Positions 20,754 through 30,767 of a DNA stretch of 64,000 nucleotides are shown piece after piece; the first letter of the stretch is position 1, and each line of letters opens with the position of its first letter. Location: assembly GCA_007679095.1 (NCBI GenBank), contig VEFU01000003.1:114463-178462 (forward strand), given 5' to 3'. This DNA is from Paenibacillus bovis (lineage in GTDB: Bacteria > Bacillota > Bacilli > Bacillales > Bacillaceae_C). The position numbers and the translations under genes are program-made. The notes under the pieces were generated by a model. That model had not been told where the DNA came from and made no database searches. It worked only from the letters and a program-made list of their open reading frames with translations.

Positions 20754-22466
20754 ATGCCATTTGATGGTTTTTTTACACGTGCAATGGTGCATGAATTATC
20801 TGATTTACTCCAAAGCGGAAGAATCGGAAAAATTTATCAACCATTTAAAAATGAAATAGTCTTTACGATTCGTTCGGACAGAAAAAATCACCGGCTTCTT
20901 CTCTCTGCACATCCAAGTTACGCTAGAATTCAATTAACGGAAGATACATTTGAAAATCCAAATGAACCTCCTATGTTTTGTATGATTTTAAGAAAACACT
21001 TGGAAGGTGCAATTATTGAGAATATAACTCAAGTAGAAATGGATCGTATTATTATCTTTGATATAAAAGGAAGAGATGAATTAGGTGATATCGCTTATAA
21101 ACAGTTGATTATTGAAATTATGGGCAGACATAGCAACATCATTCTTGTTGATAAAGAGAAAAATACGATTATTGATAGTATTAAACATATTTCAAGTGCT
21201 GTTAATAGTTACCGAACTATTCTGCCTGGGGCAAAATATATATTGCCACCTGCACAAAACAAGGATAATCCGTTAGCTGCTACTGAATTCGATGTATTAA
21301 AAAAGATTGATTTTAACAGTGGAAAGCTTGATAAACAACTAGTGAATCAATTTGCGGGAATGTCACCAATACTTGCGAAGGAAATTATCTTCCATGCTGG
21401 ACTAGCCAATCGAGAAACATTACCACAAGCCTTTATTCAATTTATGGATCGTTTTAAGAAACATGATTATCTTCCAACTATTACAGCTACAAATAAAACG
21501 GAACAATATTATGTTTTTCCAATCGCATATTTAAAAGGAGAAGAAAAACACTTCTCTTCATTAAGTCAATTGTTGGATCGTTTCTATTTTGGAAAAGCTG
21601 ATCGTGATCGTGTCAAACAGCAAGCTACAGATTTAGAGCGATTTATTAAAAACGAAACGGAAAAAAACGTAACAAAAATTAAAAAATTAAAAGCAACATT
21701 AAAAGATGCCGAAAAGGCTGACTACTATCAATTGCTAGGTGAATTATTAACGGCAAATATGCACCTTATTAAAAAAGGTATGAAGGAAATTAGTGTAGTC
21801 AATTATTATGATGAGGCTGGTGAGCAAATTGTAATACCACTTGAGCCTCGTAAAACTCCTGCAGAGAATGCACAAAGATACTTTTCAAAATATCAAAAAG
21901 CTAAAAACGCGGTCGAAATTGTAAAAGAACAAATTGAAAAAGCAGAAGCTGAAATACAATATTTTGAATCATTAATGCAACAAGTAGAATCTGCATCTAC
22001 GAAGGATATTGAGGAAATTCGTGAAGAACTAGCCGAAGAAGGTTATTTACGTAGCAAACAGAAAAAGGCAAATAAAAAGAAATCGAATGCAAAACCAATC
22101 CTTGATAAATATGTAGCTAGCGATGGAACGGAAATCATCGTTGGCAAAAACAATAAGCAAAACGAATACTTAACGAATAAATTAGCTGCACGAGATGAGA
22201 TTTGGTTACATACAAAGGATATTCCTGGTTCTCATGTTGTCATCCGTAGTAAAGAGCCTTCGGAACAGACAATAAAGGAAGCAGCTATACTGGCAGCATA
22301 TTATAGTAAAGCAAAAACTTCCTCCTCCGTACCTGTAGATTTCACTAAAATACGCTATGTGAAAAAACCAAATGGAGCGAAGCCTGGTTTTGTTATATAT
22401 GATAATCAACAAACTGTTTACGTTACACCGGATGAAGACACTGTTAAAAAGATGAGATCCATATAA
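20754..22466 (+). CDS. rqcH: Ribosome-associated quality control factor RqcH (YloA, NFACT family)
   Basis: RqcH binds stalled 50S subunits with peptidyl-tRNA and adds C-terminal alanine tails that mark the nascent chain for ClpXP. The NFACT-N domain begins [17 protein letters not shown], and D97 and R98 (EMDRII) are the tRNA-recognition residues essential in B. subtilis. A long coiled coil (about 285-430) and a C-terminal NFACT-R domain (about 450-570, with [11 protein letters not shown] and [10 protein letters not shown]) follow. The ATG at 20754 has AGAGGATG 6 nt upstream; an earlier ATG at 20745 overlaps that site. At 570 aa it equals the B. subtilis protein. It is one of only three plus-strand genes and converges with the uronate module. 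Confidence 0.95.
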   Translation: MPFDGFFTRAMVHELSDLLQSGRIGKIYQPFKNEIVFTIRSDRKNHRLLLSAHPSYARIQLTEDTFENPNEPPMFCMILRKHLEGAIIENITQVEMDRIIIFDIKGRDELGDIAYKQLIIEIMGRHSNIILVDKEKNTIIDSIKHISSAVNSYRTILPGAKYILPPAQNKDNPLAATEFDVLKKIDFNSGKLDKQLVNQFAGMSPILAKEIIFHAGLANRETLPQAFIQFMDRFKKHDYLPTITATNKTEQYYVFPIAYLKGEEKHFSSLSQLLDRFYFGKADRDRVKQQATDLERFIKNETEKNVTKIKKLKATLKDAEKADYYQLLGELLTANMHLIKKGMKEISVVNYYDEAGEQIVIPLEPRKTPAENAQRYFSKYQKAKNAVEIVKEQIEKAEAEIQYFESLMQQVESASTKDIEEIREELAEEGYLRSKQKKANKKKSNAKPILDKYVASDGTEIIVGKNNKQNEYLTNKLAARDEIWLHTKDIPGSHVVIRSKEPSEQTIKEAAILAAYYSKAKTSSSVPVDFTKIRYVKKPNGAKPGFVIYDNQQTVYVTPDEDTVKKMRSI

Positions 22467-22624
22467 ATGTGAGTTGAAAAAGGGATTAGAAAGATTGAAT
22501 GACCCTAAAAAGTTCGATTTTTTTAAAAACAGGGATTCGGAAACTCGTTCTTCCGAGGAGTAGACGACAACTATATTCAATATAGAAGTAAAAGAACTAA
22601 TGGTGTATTGTATATACCAAAGAA
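22467..22624. other. Non-coding spacer after rqcH with small hairpins
   Basis: No gene is seen from the rqcH stop to the foldback repeat. Two short hairpins are visible: TCGGAA/TTCCGA near 22535-22555 and CTATATT/AATATAG near 22571-22585. The stretch may be part of a larger repeat that includes the neighbouring foldback; this would need a genome comparison. No U-rich terminator for rqcH is convincing. Confidence 0.4.
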
Positions 22625-22767
22625 GCAATTGAACTTTACCAGCGGAGGAAATACACGAAGACTCCTGCGGGAAGTACGAGATCGGCGAGACCCCGGAGGG
22701 CATTGCCCGAAGAGGCTCGACACTCGCCCGCGGAAAGCGTAGTGTATTTCCGTAGCGGTATAATTGC
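22625..22767. repeat. GC-rich foldback intergenic repeat, full-length copy
   Basis: The 143-bp element begins GCAATT...TACC, AGCGGAGGAAATACAC and ends in the complementary GTGTATTTCCG, GCGGTAT, AATTGC, so the whole can fold on itself. Its inside is GC-rich (for example CCCCGGAGGGC and CGCCCGCGG), in sharp contrast to the A/T-rich surroundings. A 31-nt identical segment (22636-22666) recurs at 63901-63931. Many Bacillaceae genomes carry interspersed elements containing GAAGACTCCTGCGGGA, so I regard this as a member of that family. It sits between the convergent rqcH and uxaC, at one edge of the hexuronate module. Function is unknown. Confidence 0.85.
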
Positions 22768-22817
22768 ATTAACAATGTACAGATTACATCAGGTTAAAAT
22801 CTTTTGTCATATCCTTA

Positions 22818-24227
22818 TTATTTTAACAATTCTACATCCATGTATTTATCGATGTTATTAAACGAAATATCTTGTATCATATTGCCAAGGGTTTCAATAT
22901 CATTTGGATATTCACCATTCTCCACCCATTTACCAAAAATATTACAAATAATTCTTCGGAAGTATTCGTGTCGTGTATACGATAATAAACTTCTTGAGTC
23001 TGTTAGCATTCCGATAAATCTAGATAATACCCCCACATTTGCTAGTGTTTTAATTTGTGCTTCCATTCCATCTCTTTGATCATTAAACCACCAAGCTGTT
23101 CCAAATTGTATTTTACCAGGGACTTCTCCTTGAAAATTGCCCGCAAGTGTTGCCAGCATATAATTATCCCGTGGATTTAAATTATATAAAATGGTTTTTG
23201 GCAGTAGATCTACTTTCTCCAATTCATTTAATAGATTAGAAAGATCTTCCGCAAATGTGAAATCAGCAATTGAATCATATCCAGTATTTGGTCCAAGCTT
23301 TTCAATCATCTTCGTATTCGTATTACGCAATCCACCAATATGAAATTGCATCGCCCAGCCTTTTTTTGCGTATTCCTTCCCTAAGTGAATTAACACAGTT
23401 GAGCGAAATAGAGTAATCTCTTTATTAGTAAGTGATTTTCCCGCTGTTGCCTTTTGAAAAATCTCTTCACACTTCGATTCATCAGGCGGTAAATAAAAAG
23501 CTGAATCCAATCCATGATCCGATAAACGACAACCAACTTCATGGAAATAATGAATGCGATCTACTAATGCATCTAGAAAATCTGAAAAAGATGATATTGG
23601 TTTGCCATATAAATTTGTTAATTTTTCCAACCACTCCGTAAAAGTAGGTGCAGATATATTTAAAGCACCATCAGGTCGGAATGTAGGTAATACCTTAACA
23701 GGAAAAGTTGTATCCTCTGCTAACTGCTTATGGTATTCGAGTGAATCTATTGGATCATCTGTCGTACAAATTGCTCTCACATCGAAATTCTTAATAATTT
23801 GACGAGCTGAAAAGGAGCCCGATTGGATCTTTTCATTACACTTGCTCCATATTTCTTCTGCAGTAGCCGGAGTTAATACAGTATCTATACCGAAGCAACG
23901 TTGTAATTCTAGATGTGTCCAATGATGTAGAGGGTTACCAATAAGTTGTGGTACTGTTTCTGCCCACTTCATGAATTTTTCTTTATCTGATTTGCTACCG
24001 GTAATATAGTCTTCTGGAACTCCATTCGCTCTTAATACACGCCATTTATAGTGGTCTTCACCTAACCATAGTTCCGTAATAGAAGAGAATTGTCTATCTT
24101 CTGCAATTTCTTTGGCAGTGAGATGGCAATGGTAATCAAAGATTGGCATATGCTTAGCAAATTGATGATAAAGTGTTTTAGCTGTCTCTGTTTCCAGTAG
24201 GAAATCCTCTCCTAAAAATTCTTTCAA
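22818..24227 (-). CDS. uxaC: Glucuronate isomerase
   Basis: UxaC interconverts D-glucuronate and D-fructuronate (and galacturonate and tagaturonate), the entry step of hexuronate breakdown. The 469-aa chain has the amidohydrolase-like metal motif DYHCHL (H33, H35), GDHYKWR, NPLHHWTHLELQR, CTTDDPIDSLEYH and LTDSRS-LSYTRHEYFRR. I place the start at the TTG at 24225-24227 (MKEFLGEDFLL), because it aligns with the MEPFMGKNFLL start of B. subtilis UxaC and lies 6 nt after AGAGGTG. A GTG at 24236 is also in frame but sits on the ribosome binding site. It is last in the uxuA-uxuB-oxidoreductase-uxaC cluster, with no clear terminator. Confidence 0.94.
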   Translation of the reverse strand: MKEFLGEDFLLETETAKTLYHQFAKHMPIFDYHCHLTAKEIAEDRQFSSITELWLGEDHYKWRVLRANGVPEDYITGSKSDKEKFMKWAETVPQLIGNPLHHWTHLELQRCFGIDTVLTPATAEEIWSKCNEKIQSGSFSARQIIKNFDVRAICTTDDPIDSLEYHKQLAEDTTFPVKVLPTFRPDGALNISAPTFTEWLEKLTNLYGKPISSFSDFLDALVDRIHYFHEVGCRLSDHGLDSAFYLPPDESKCEEIFQKATAGKSLTNKEITLFRSTVLIHLGKEYAKKGWAMQFHIGGLRNTNTKMIEKLGPNTGYDSIADFTFAEDLSNLLNELEKVDLLPKTILYNLNPRDNYMLATLAGNFQGEVPGKIQFGTAWWFNDQRDGMEAQIKTLANVGVLSRFIGMLTDSRSLLSYTRHEYFRRIICNIFGKWVENGEYPNDIETLGNMIQDISFNNIDKYMDVELLK

Positions 24228-24308
24228 CACCTTCACCTCTCGTTTTTTATATTATCTAATTGAATAATATCTCCTAGTATTTATGAGGGAAATAACAATA
24301 ACTGATGA

Positions 24309-25463
24309 TTACCTTTCTTCACCACTAACTGTTATTTCATTATTATTAAAATTATCTACTGCAGTTTGTTTTTCATAAAAGTATGTTGCGTTTTTCAATA
24401 TTCCTTCTCTTGTGTAAAATAGATTACTTCTTGTGAGTGGTAATTTAACTGTTTTGGATAAACTAGCAGATTCATAGATAGCAGAAATTAATTCTAATGT
24501 TTTCCTACCTTGAATTCCATCAATTAGTAATTCTCCATTACCTTCAATCGCTGATAATACATTATCAATTTGACCAGTGTGTCCTTCATATCGTAAATCT
24601 TTCAATTGTGAATATACTCGTTCTAATTTTTCATCTAACTCAGGATTCGGTTGTGGAAATCCATTTTCTTTTGATTTTGACGCTGTGTGTCGCCAAGGTA
24701 CCGAAACACGTGCATCTCTACCTTGGAAAATTAATTGTTGTTCTTCTCCATGATGAACAACTGAACTTGTAATTTGGGCTAGACTTCCATTATCATATTT
24801 TGCAATCGCTATTGAAATATCCTCAACTTCCGCGTTGTCATGGGATGTATTACTCATCACTGCTGTTATTTCTGAAGGCATGCCATTCATCCATTGGAAT
24901 ATATCAATATGATGTACAGCGTGGTTTAAAGTACAACCACCACCTTCTTTCTCCCATGTTCCACGCCACCATAAATCGTAATAGCTATGTCCTCTCCACC
25001 AGTATGAATCGACTTGTGCATGAACAATTGGGCCAATTAATTGTGTATCGAGAACATGTTTCACTTTCATCATCGGATTAGTAAAACGATTTTGAGCAAC
25101 AACGGATAACAGTTTATTGTTTTCATTTGCAGCTTCAATCATGGCATCGCATTCATCTAATGAGGATGCCATTGGTTTTTCAACAATTACATGTTTCCCA
25201 GCCTTTAAAGAGTCTATTGCAATCGGTGCATGCGTATAAGGCGGTGTACAAATAGAAACTAAATCCACATCTACTTGTTGCAATAACGTTTTATAGTCAT
25301 TGTAAATAGGAATCTTTAAACCAAGCCGTTCTGCTGTTTGTTTAGCTTTTTCAGGAAAAATATCACATAAAGCTACTATTTCACATCTATCCGGAAATTC
25401 TAAATATCCATTTATATGTGATCCACTTATCGCACCAGTACCAATAATTGCAACTCTCACCAT
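24309..25463 (-). CDS. Gfo/Idh/MocA-family NAD(P)-dependent sugar oxidoreductase
   Basis: A 384-aa cytoplasmic dehydrogenase of the Gfo/Idh/MocA family. The N-terminal Rossmann domain starts VRVAIIGTGAISGSH (GxGxxG) and carries the family EKP motif in HVIVEKPMASS. The second, substrate-binding domain has the NHAVHHIDIFQW segment with the DxxxH-like catalytic residues. The substrate cannot be read from the sequence. Its place between uxuB and uxaC suggests oxidation or epimerisation of a sugar acid or glycoside related to glucuronate; this is inference. Spacing to uxuB is 56 bp and to uxaC about 80 bp. Confidence 0.88.
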   Translation of the reverse strand: MVRVAIIGTGAISGSHINGYLEFPDRCEIVALCDIFPEKAKQTAERLGLKIPIYNDYKTLLQQVDVDLVSICTPPYTHAPIAIDSLKAGKHVIVEKPMASSLDECDAMIEAANENNKLLSVVAQNRFTNPMMKVKHVLDTQLIGPIVHAQVDSYWWRGHSYYDLWWRGTWEKEGGGCTLNHAVHHIDIFQWMNGMPSEITAVMSNTSHDNAEVEDISIAIAKYDNGSLAQITSSVVHHGEEQQLIFQGRDARVSVPWRHTASKSKENGFPQPNPELDEKLERVYSQLKDLRYEGHTGQIDNVLSAIEGNGELLIDGIQGRKTLELISAIYESASLSKTVKLPLTRSNLFYTREGILKNATYFYEKQTAVDNFNNNEITVSGEER

Positions 25464-25519
25464 ATAATTAACACTCCTTAAAAATTGGTTTTACCCGATT
25501 ATCCTTTGTAAAAGGTATG

Positions 25520-26365
25520 TTAAACACCTGAGTAAGACATAAAACCTCCATCAACAGGAACTATAATTCCTGTTACAAACCCACTAGCATTTTCATCTAC
25601 TAACCATAGTAATGTTCCTAGCAAGTCTTCAGGTTTCCCAAGTCTCTTCATGGGAGTTTGTGATAAGATTTTTTCCATTCTTGGTGTAGGTGAACCATCT
25701 GGATTTGTTAGCAATGAACGATTTTGTTCCGTTAAAAAGAATCCAGGAGCAATAGCATTTACGCGAATTCCAGTGTCAGCTAGATGCACTGCTAACCATT
25801 GTGTAAAATTATTTATAGAGGATTTGGCTGCACTATATGCTGGTACCTTTGTCATCGGACTATAAGAACTCATGGACGAAATATTAATAACCGTCCCTTT
25901 CTTTTCAAGCATCCTTTTACTAAAAATTTGAGTCGGTATTAAAGTACCAATAAAATTTAATCGGAAAACCGAATCAAATCCAGTTACAGTTAAGTCAAAA
26001 AATGATTGAATTTCTTCATTATCTAGATCTGGTAGACTAAGAGTTTCGTTTGTTGTACTTGCTTGAGGGTGATTACCACCTGCACCATTTACTAACACAT
26101 CTACTTTTCCAAATTGTTCAAATACAATTTGATCTGCCTTTTTCACACTCTCCACATCTAATACATCACATTGAACAGGAATTGCTGTTCCACCTGATTC
26201 CTTAATATCATTTGCTACTTTTACTGCTTTTTCATATGTTCTATTTAATACAGCAACCTTCATTCCTTGGCGACCTAATTCTCGTGCCATCATACCACAT
26301 AAAATTCCGCCACCACCTGTAATTACTGCAACCTTGCCTCTTAAACTTTCATTTAAAGGTAACAT
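25520..26365 (-). CDS. uxuB: SDR-family oxidoreductase, probable fructuronate reductase (mannonate oxidoreductase)
   Basis: A 281-aa short-chain dehydrogenase with the nucleotide-binding [16 protein letters not shown], and catalytic Ser...YSAAK (Tyr and Lys, about 183-187), ending in the usual VDGGFMS. It resembles B. subtilis YjmF, the SDR-type enzyme assigned to fructuronate-mannonate interconversion, rather than the long-chain UxuB of E. coli. Position directly after uxuA supports that role, because UxuA uses its product D-mannonate. A 35-residue insertion ([19 protein letters not shown] region, about 100-118) is shared with this SDR subgroup. Substrate assignment is by context and family. 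Confidence 0.82.
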   Translation of the reverse strand: MLPLNESLRGKVAVITGGGGILCGMMARELGRQGMKVAVLNRTYEKAVKVANDIKESGGTAIPVQCDVLDVESVKKADQIVFEQFGKVDVLVNGAGGNHPQASTTNETLSLPDLDNEEIQSFFDLTVTGFDSVFRLNFIGTLIPTQIFSKRMLEKKGTVINISSMSSYSPMTKVPAYSAAKSSINNFTQWLAVHLADTGIRVNAIAPGFFLTEQNRSLLTNPDGSPTPRMEKILSQTPMKRLGKPEDLLGTLLWLVDENASGFVTGIIVPVDGGFMSYSGV

Positions 26366-26398
26366 TGTATTTCCTTCCCCTTTTTACATCTGAAATTT

Positions 26399-27457
26399 TT
26401 AATTACTTTGTAATGCATCCCATATTCCCCATAAATACATAATCCCTAGGGCACGATCATATAAACCATATCCAGGTCTACATTGTTCATCCCATATATG
26501 TCTACCATGATCTGGCCTTACATATCCCGAAAATCCATTTTCATGGTATGCTTTTACAATATTAGTTATATCTACGGAGCCATCTTCTGTTCGATGTGAA
26601 GTTTCAATAAAGCTTCCATCTTCATAAATTTTCAAATTGCGAATATGAGAGAATGGAATTCGTTCATGAAATTCGTGAATCATTTCCACTATATCGTTAT
26701 TTGGATTTGCCCCAAGTGAGCCAGTGCATAAAGTAATACAATTATATGGATTATCGTATAGGTTAAGAAACTTTCGAACATTTTCGTGAGAAACTATTAA
26801 TCTAGGTAGTCCAAACACATCCCATGGTGGATCATCCGGATGAATCGCCATTTTAATATCATTTTCCTCTGCAACCGGAATTATTTCTTGTAAGAAATAG
26901 TGCAAGTTATTCCAAAGGTCATCCCTTGTTACAGATTTATAGGCATTAAACAACTGAGACAACGCTTTCAATCGTTCTGGTTCCCATCCAGGCATCGTTA
27001 CGTTTATATCATTTGCAATACTTTTTACTAATTCCTGTGGATCCATGTTATCTACTTTTACTTTATCTAAAAATAATGCAGTCGAACCATCTTCCATTTC
27101 TTTAAATAAATCTGTTCTTGTCCAATCAAACACAGGCATAAAATTGTAACATATAACCTTCACACCTGCTCTTGCCAAATTCCTAATCGTCTCTTTATAG
27201 TTTTCAATATATGTATCACGAGTAGGCAATCCTAGTTTAATATCTTCATGAACATTTACACTTTCAACAACATCAATATGGAATCCATGTTTTTCAGCTT
27301 GTTGTTTCACTTCAAGAATTCTATCAAGTGGCCAAACTTCTCCCGCTGGCATATCATGTAGTGCCCATACAATTCCTTCCACTCCTGGTATTTGCTTAAT
27401 TTGTGCTAAGCTTACACTATCATTGCCTTCGCCAAACCATCGAAAAACCATTTTCAT
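26399..27457 (-). CDS. uxuA: Mannonate dehydratase
   Basis: UxuA dehydrates D-mannonate to 2-keto-3-deoxygluconate. The 352-aa sequence has the family start KMVFRWFGEGNDSVSL, VCYNFMPVFDWTRTDL, AIHPDDPPW with metal-binding His, CTGSLGANPNND and RTEDGSVD, then RPDHGRHIWDE near the C-terminus. The ATG at 27455-27457 follows TAGGAGAAG. It is the first gene of the hexuronate module, with a promoter-like region just upstream. Genes for the next steps (kdgK, kdgA), a transporter and a regulator are not in the window. Confidence 0.95.
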   Translation of the reverse strand: MKMVFRWFGEGNDSVSLAQIKQIPGVEGIVWALHDMPAGEVWPLDRILEVKQQAEKHGFHIDVVESVNVHEDIKLGLPTRDTYIENYKETIRNLARAGVKVICYNFMPVFDWTRTDLFKEMEDGSTALFLDKVKVDNMDPQELVKSIANDINVTMPGWEPERLKALSQLFNAYKSVTRDDLWNNLHYFLQEIIPVAEENDIKMAIHPDDPPWDVFGLPRLIVSHENVRKFLNLYDNPYNCITLCTGSLGANPNNDIVEMIHEFHERIPFSHIRNLKIYEDGSFIETSHRTEDGSVDITNIVKAYHENGFSGYVRPDHGRHIWDEQCRPGYGLYDRALGIMYLWGIWDALQSN

Positions 27458-27495
27458 AGACTTCTTCTCCTATCTTATTAAATTGAATCACTATC

Positions 27496-27525
27496 ATTGT
27501 ACAATAAAGCACTCGTTATTCCCAA
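27496..27525 (-). promoter_or_regulatory. Candidate promoter and operator of the uxuA cluster
   Basis: On the minus strand TTGGGA (27520-27525) and TACAAT (27496-27501) are 18 bp apart. The -10 is inside a perfect 10-bp palindrome ATTGTACAAT (27496-27505), a typical size and place for a repressor site. The regulator is unknown; B. subtilis uses the LacI-type ExuR, but no match to a known operator is claimed. Confidence 0.45.
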
Positions 27526-27551
27526 ACTATTTTGGCTATATTGAAAAATTG

Positions 27552-27588
27552 AACAAGAAAAGACACACATCTAAAAAAATGTGTGTCC
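27552..27588 (-). terminator. Terminator of the pyrimidine operon
   Basis: GACACACAT (27562-27570) pairs with 27579-27587. On the minus strand the hairpin is followed by TTTTCTTG. It lies about 135 bp after the pyrE stop, and that 135-bp stretch holds no recognisable gene. Confidence 0.85.
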
Positions 27589-27721
27589 GAATTCGAAATA
27601 AAGGAATCGAAAGTTTTAAGTTTAATTTATTCGCGATTGTAAGGTAGTTTCTCGCGATTATCTCGTTTTATAGGTAGTAAGTTGATTTATGCTACAAATG
27701 CTTGTATAGCGGTCTGTAAAT

Positions 27722-28357
27722 TTATTCGTTTTCTTTTCCCCAAGCTTCTGGATTTTTTCTCCAGCTAATCAGAGCTTCTTCATCTTTATCTTCAATGATA
27801 CCCTTTTCTAAAGCGACACTAATGAGGTTGCTATAACTGGTTAAGGAATGTGCTTCTAAATTCGCTTCCTGCAAACACTGTTTTCCTTTTTCTAATTCAT
27901 ATGTAAAGATAGCAACAATCCCAAGTACTTCTAGTCCCGCTTCTCGCAAAGCTTCTGCAGCTGTAATAGCACTTCCCCCAGTAGAGATTAGGTCTTCCAC
28001 TACCACTACCTTCTGACCAGCTTCTATCTTTCCTTCTATTTGATTTCCTTTACCATGGCTTTTAGCAGATGATCTTACGTAGCACATCGGTAAATTTAAT
28101 TGGTCACTTACCCATGCTGCATGAGGAATACCAGCTGTTGCTGTACCAGCGATCATTTCTACCTCTGGATAGTGGTCTTGTACTAGTTTACTAAGACCTG
28201 AAGCTATCTCTTTTCTTAAAGTAGGATAAGATAGGGTTAATCGGTTGTCACAATAAATTGGTGATTTTAATCCTGAAGACCAAGTGAATGGATCATTAGG
28301 ACGCAAAAATACAGCCTCAATTTCTAATAATTGTTCTACGATGTTATTTGCCAACAT
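27722..28357 (-). CDS. pyrE: Orotate phosphoribosyltransferase
   Basis: PyrE joins orotate to PRPP, giving OMP. The 211-aa chain has [12 protein letters not shown] near the start, the flexible catalytic loop [15 protein letters not shown] and the PRPP-binding [14 protein letters not shown]. The ATG at 28355-28357 is preceded by GCGGAGGAATT and lies 1 bp after the pyrF stop; an upstream in-frame start at 28396 would read through pyrF and is rejected. It is the last gene of the pyr operon. Confidence 0.96.
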   Translation of the reverse strand: MLANNIVEQLLEIEAVFLRPNDPFTWSSGLKSPIYCDNRLTLSYPTLRKEIASGLSKLVQDHYPEVEMIAGTATAGIPHAAWVSDQLNLPMCYVRSSAKSHGKGNQIEGKIEAGQKVVVVEDLISTGGSAITAAEALREAGLEVLGIVAIFTYELEKGKQCLQEANLEAHSLTSYSNLISVALEKGIIEDKDEEALISWRKNPEAWGKENE

Positions 28358-28358
28358 A

Positions 28359-29072
28359 TTAATTCCTCCGCTCCCATAAATTAATTGCCTGTTCATACGC
28401 TAATTTCGGATTATTTGCTTTTGTTATAGATCGCCCAATTACAATGTGTGTAGAACCTATTTGACGTGCTTGATCAGGTGTGACAATCCGGATTTGGTCA
28501 TCTGAACTATCTCCAGTCATTCTTATTCCAGGGGTCACACGTAAGAAGCTTTCACTTGTTATCTCGGCAATCATACCAGCTTCATGTGCCGAACATACAA
28601 CACCATCTAGTCCAGACATATAAGCCAATTTCGCATAATGAAGAACAGATTCATTCAAGTTGCATTTTATAAGTTGTTCTTCTTGCATTTGCTGTTCACT
28701 CGTACTTGTTAATTGCGTTACTGCAATAAGAGCAGGTCTTTTCTTGCCTTTCGGTGTTCCTTCTTCTAATCCTCTTAACGCGGCTTTCATCATCTTGGAG
28801 CCACCTGCAGCATGAACATTTACTAAATCGACTCCTAGACTAGCTAATACCTTCATGGCACTATAAACTGTATTTGGTATATCATGCAGTTTTAAATCTA
28901 AGAAAATATAATGACCCTGACTTTTTAGCCAGTGAATAAAAGAAGCTCCTTCTTGATAGAATAACTCCATCCCTACTTTCACAAATAGTGATTGGGAGTT
29001 TAGCTCGCTTAAAAAATCAATTGCAGCCTCTTTATTAGGGAAGTCTAGAGCAATAATAGGTTTATCTAACAT
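28359..29072 (-). CDS. pyrF: Orotidine 5'-phosphate decarboxylase
   Basis: PyrF decarboxylates OMP to UMP, the last step of the pathway. The 237-aa barrel contains the conserved [13 protein letters not shown] (catalytic Asp-Lys-Asp network) at about 58-70, RVTPGIRM and IVIGRSIT. The length is usual for Bacillus. It follows pyrD after 2 bp and precedes pyrE after 1 bp. Confidence 0.97.
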   Translation of the reverse strand: MLDKPIIALDFPNKEAAIDFLSELNSQSLFVKVGMELFYQEGASFIHWLKSQGHYIFLDLKLHDIPNTVYSAMKVLASLGVDLVNVHAAGGSKMMKAALRGLEEGTPKGKKRPALIAVTQLTSTSEQQMQEEQLIKCNLNESVLHYAKLAYMSGLDGVVCSAHEAGMIAEITSESFLRVTPGIRMTGDSSDDQIRIVTPDQARQIGSTHIVIGRSITKANNPKLAYEQAINLWERRN

Positions 29073-29074
29073 TA

Positions 29075-30765
<1,691 letters not shown>

Positions 30766-30767
30766 AC

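Noticed and set aside
22496..22522. Terminator for rqcH formed by AGGG/CCCT
   Set aside because: A 4-bp stem with a long loop is too weak, and the following T run belongs to no stable hairpin.
22206..22775. 189-codon open frame on the minus strand over the 3' end of rqcH and the foldback repeat
   Set aside because: It overlaps the well-supported rqcH on the other strand, has no recognisable motif and no ribosome binding site; it is a by-product of the repeat and the rqcH codons.
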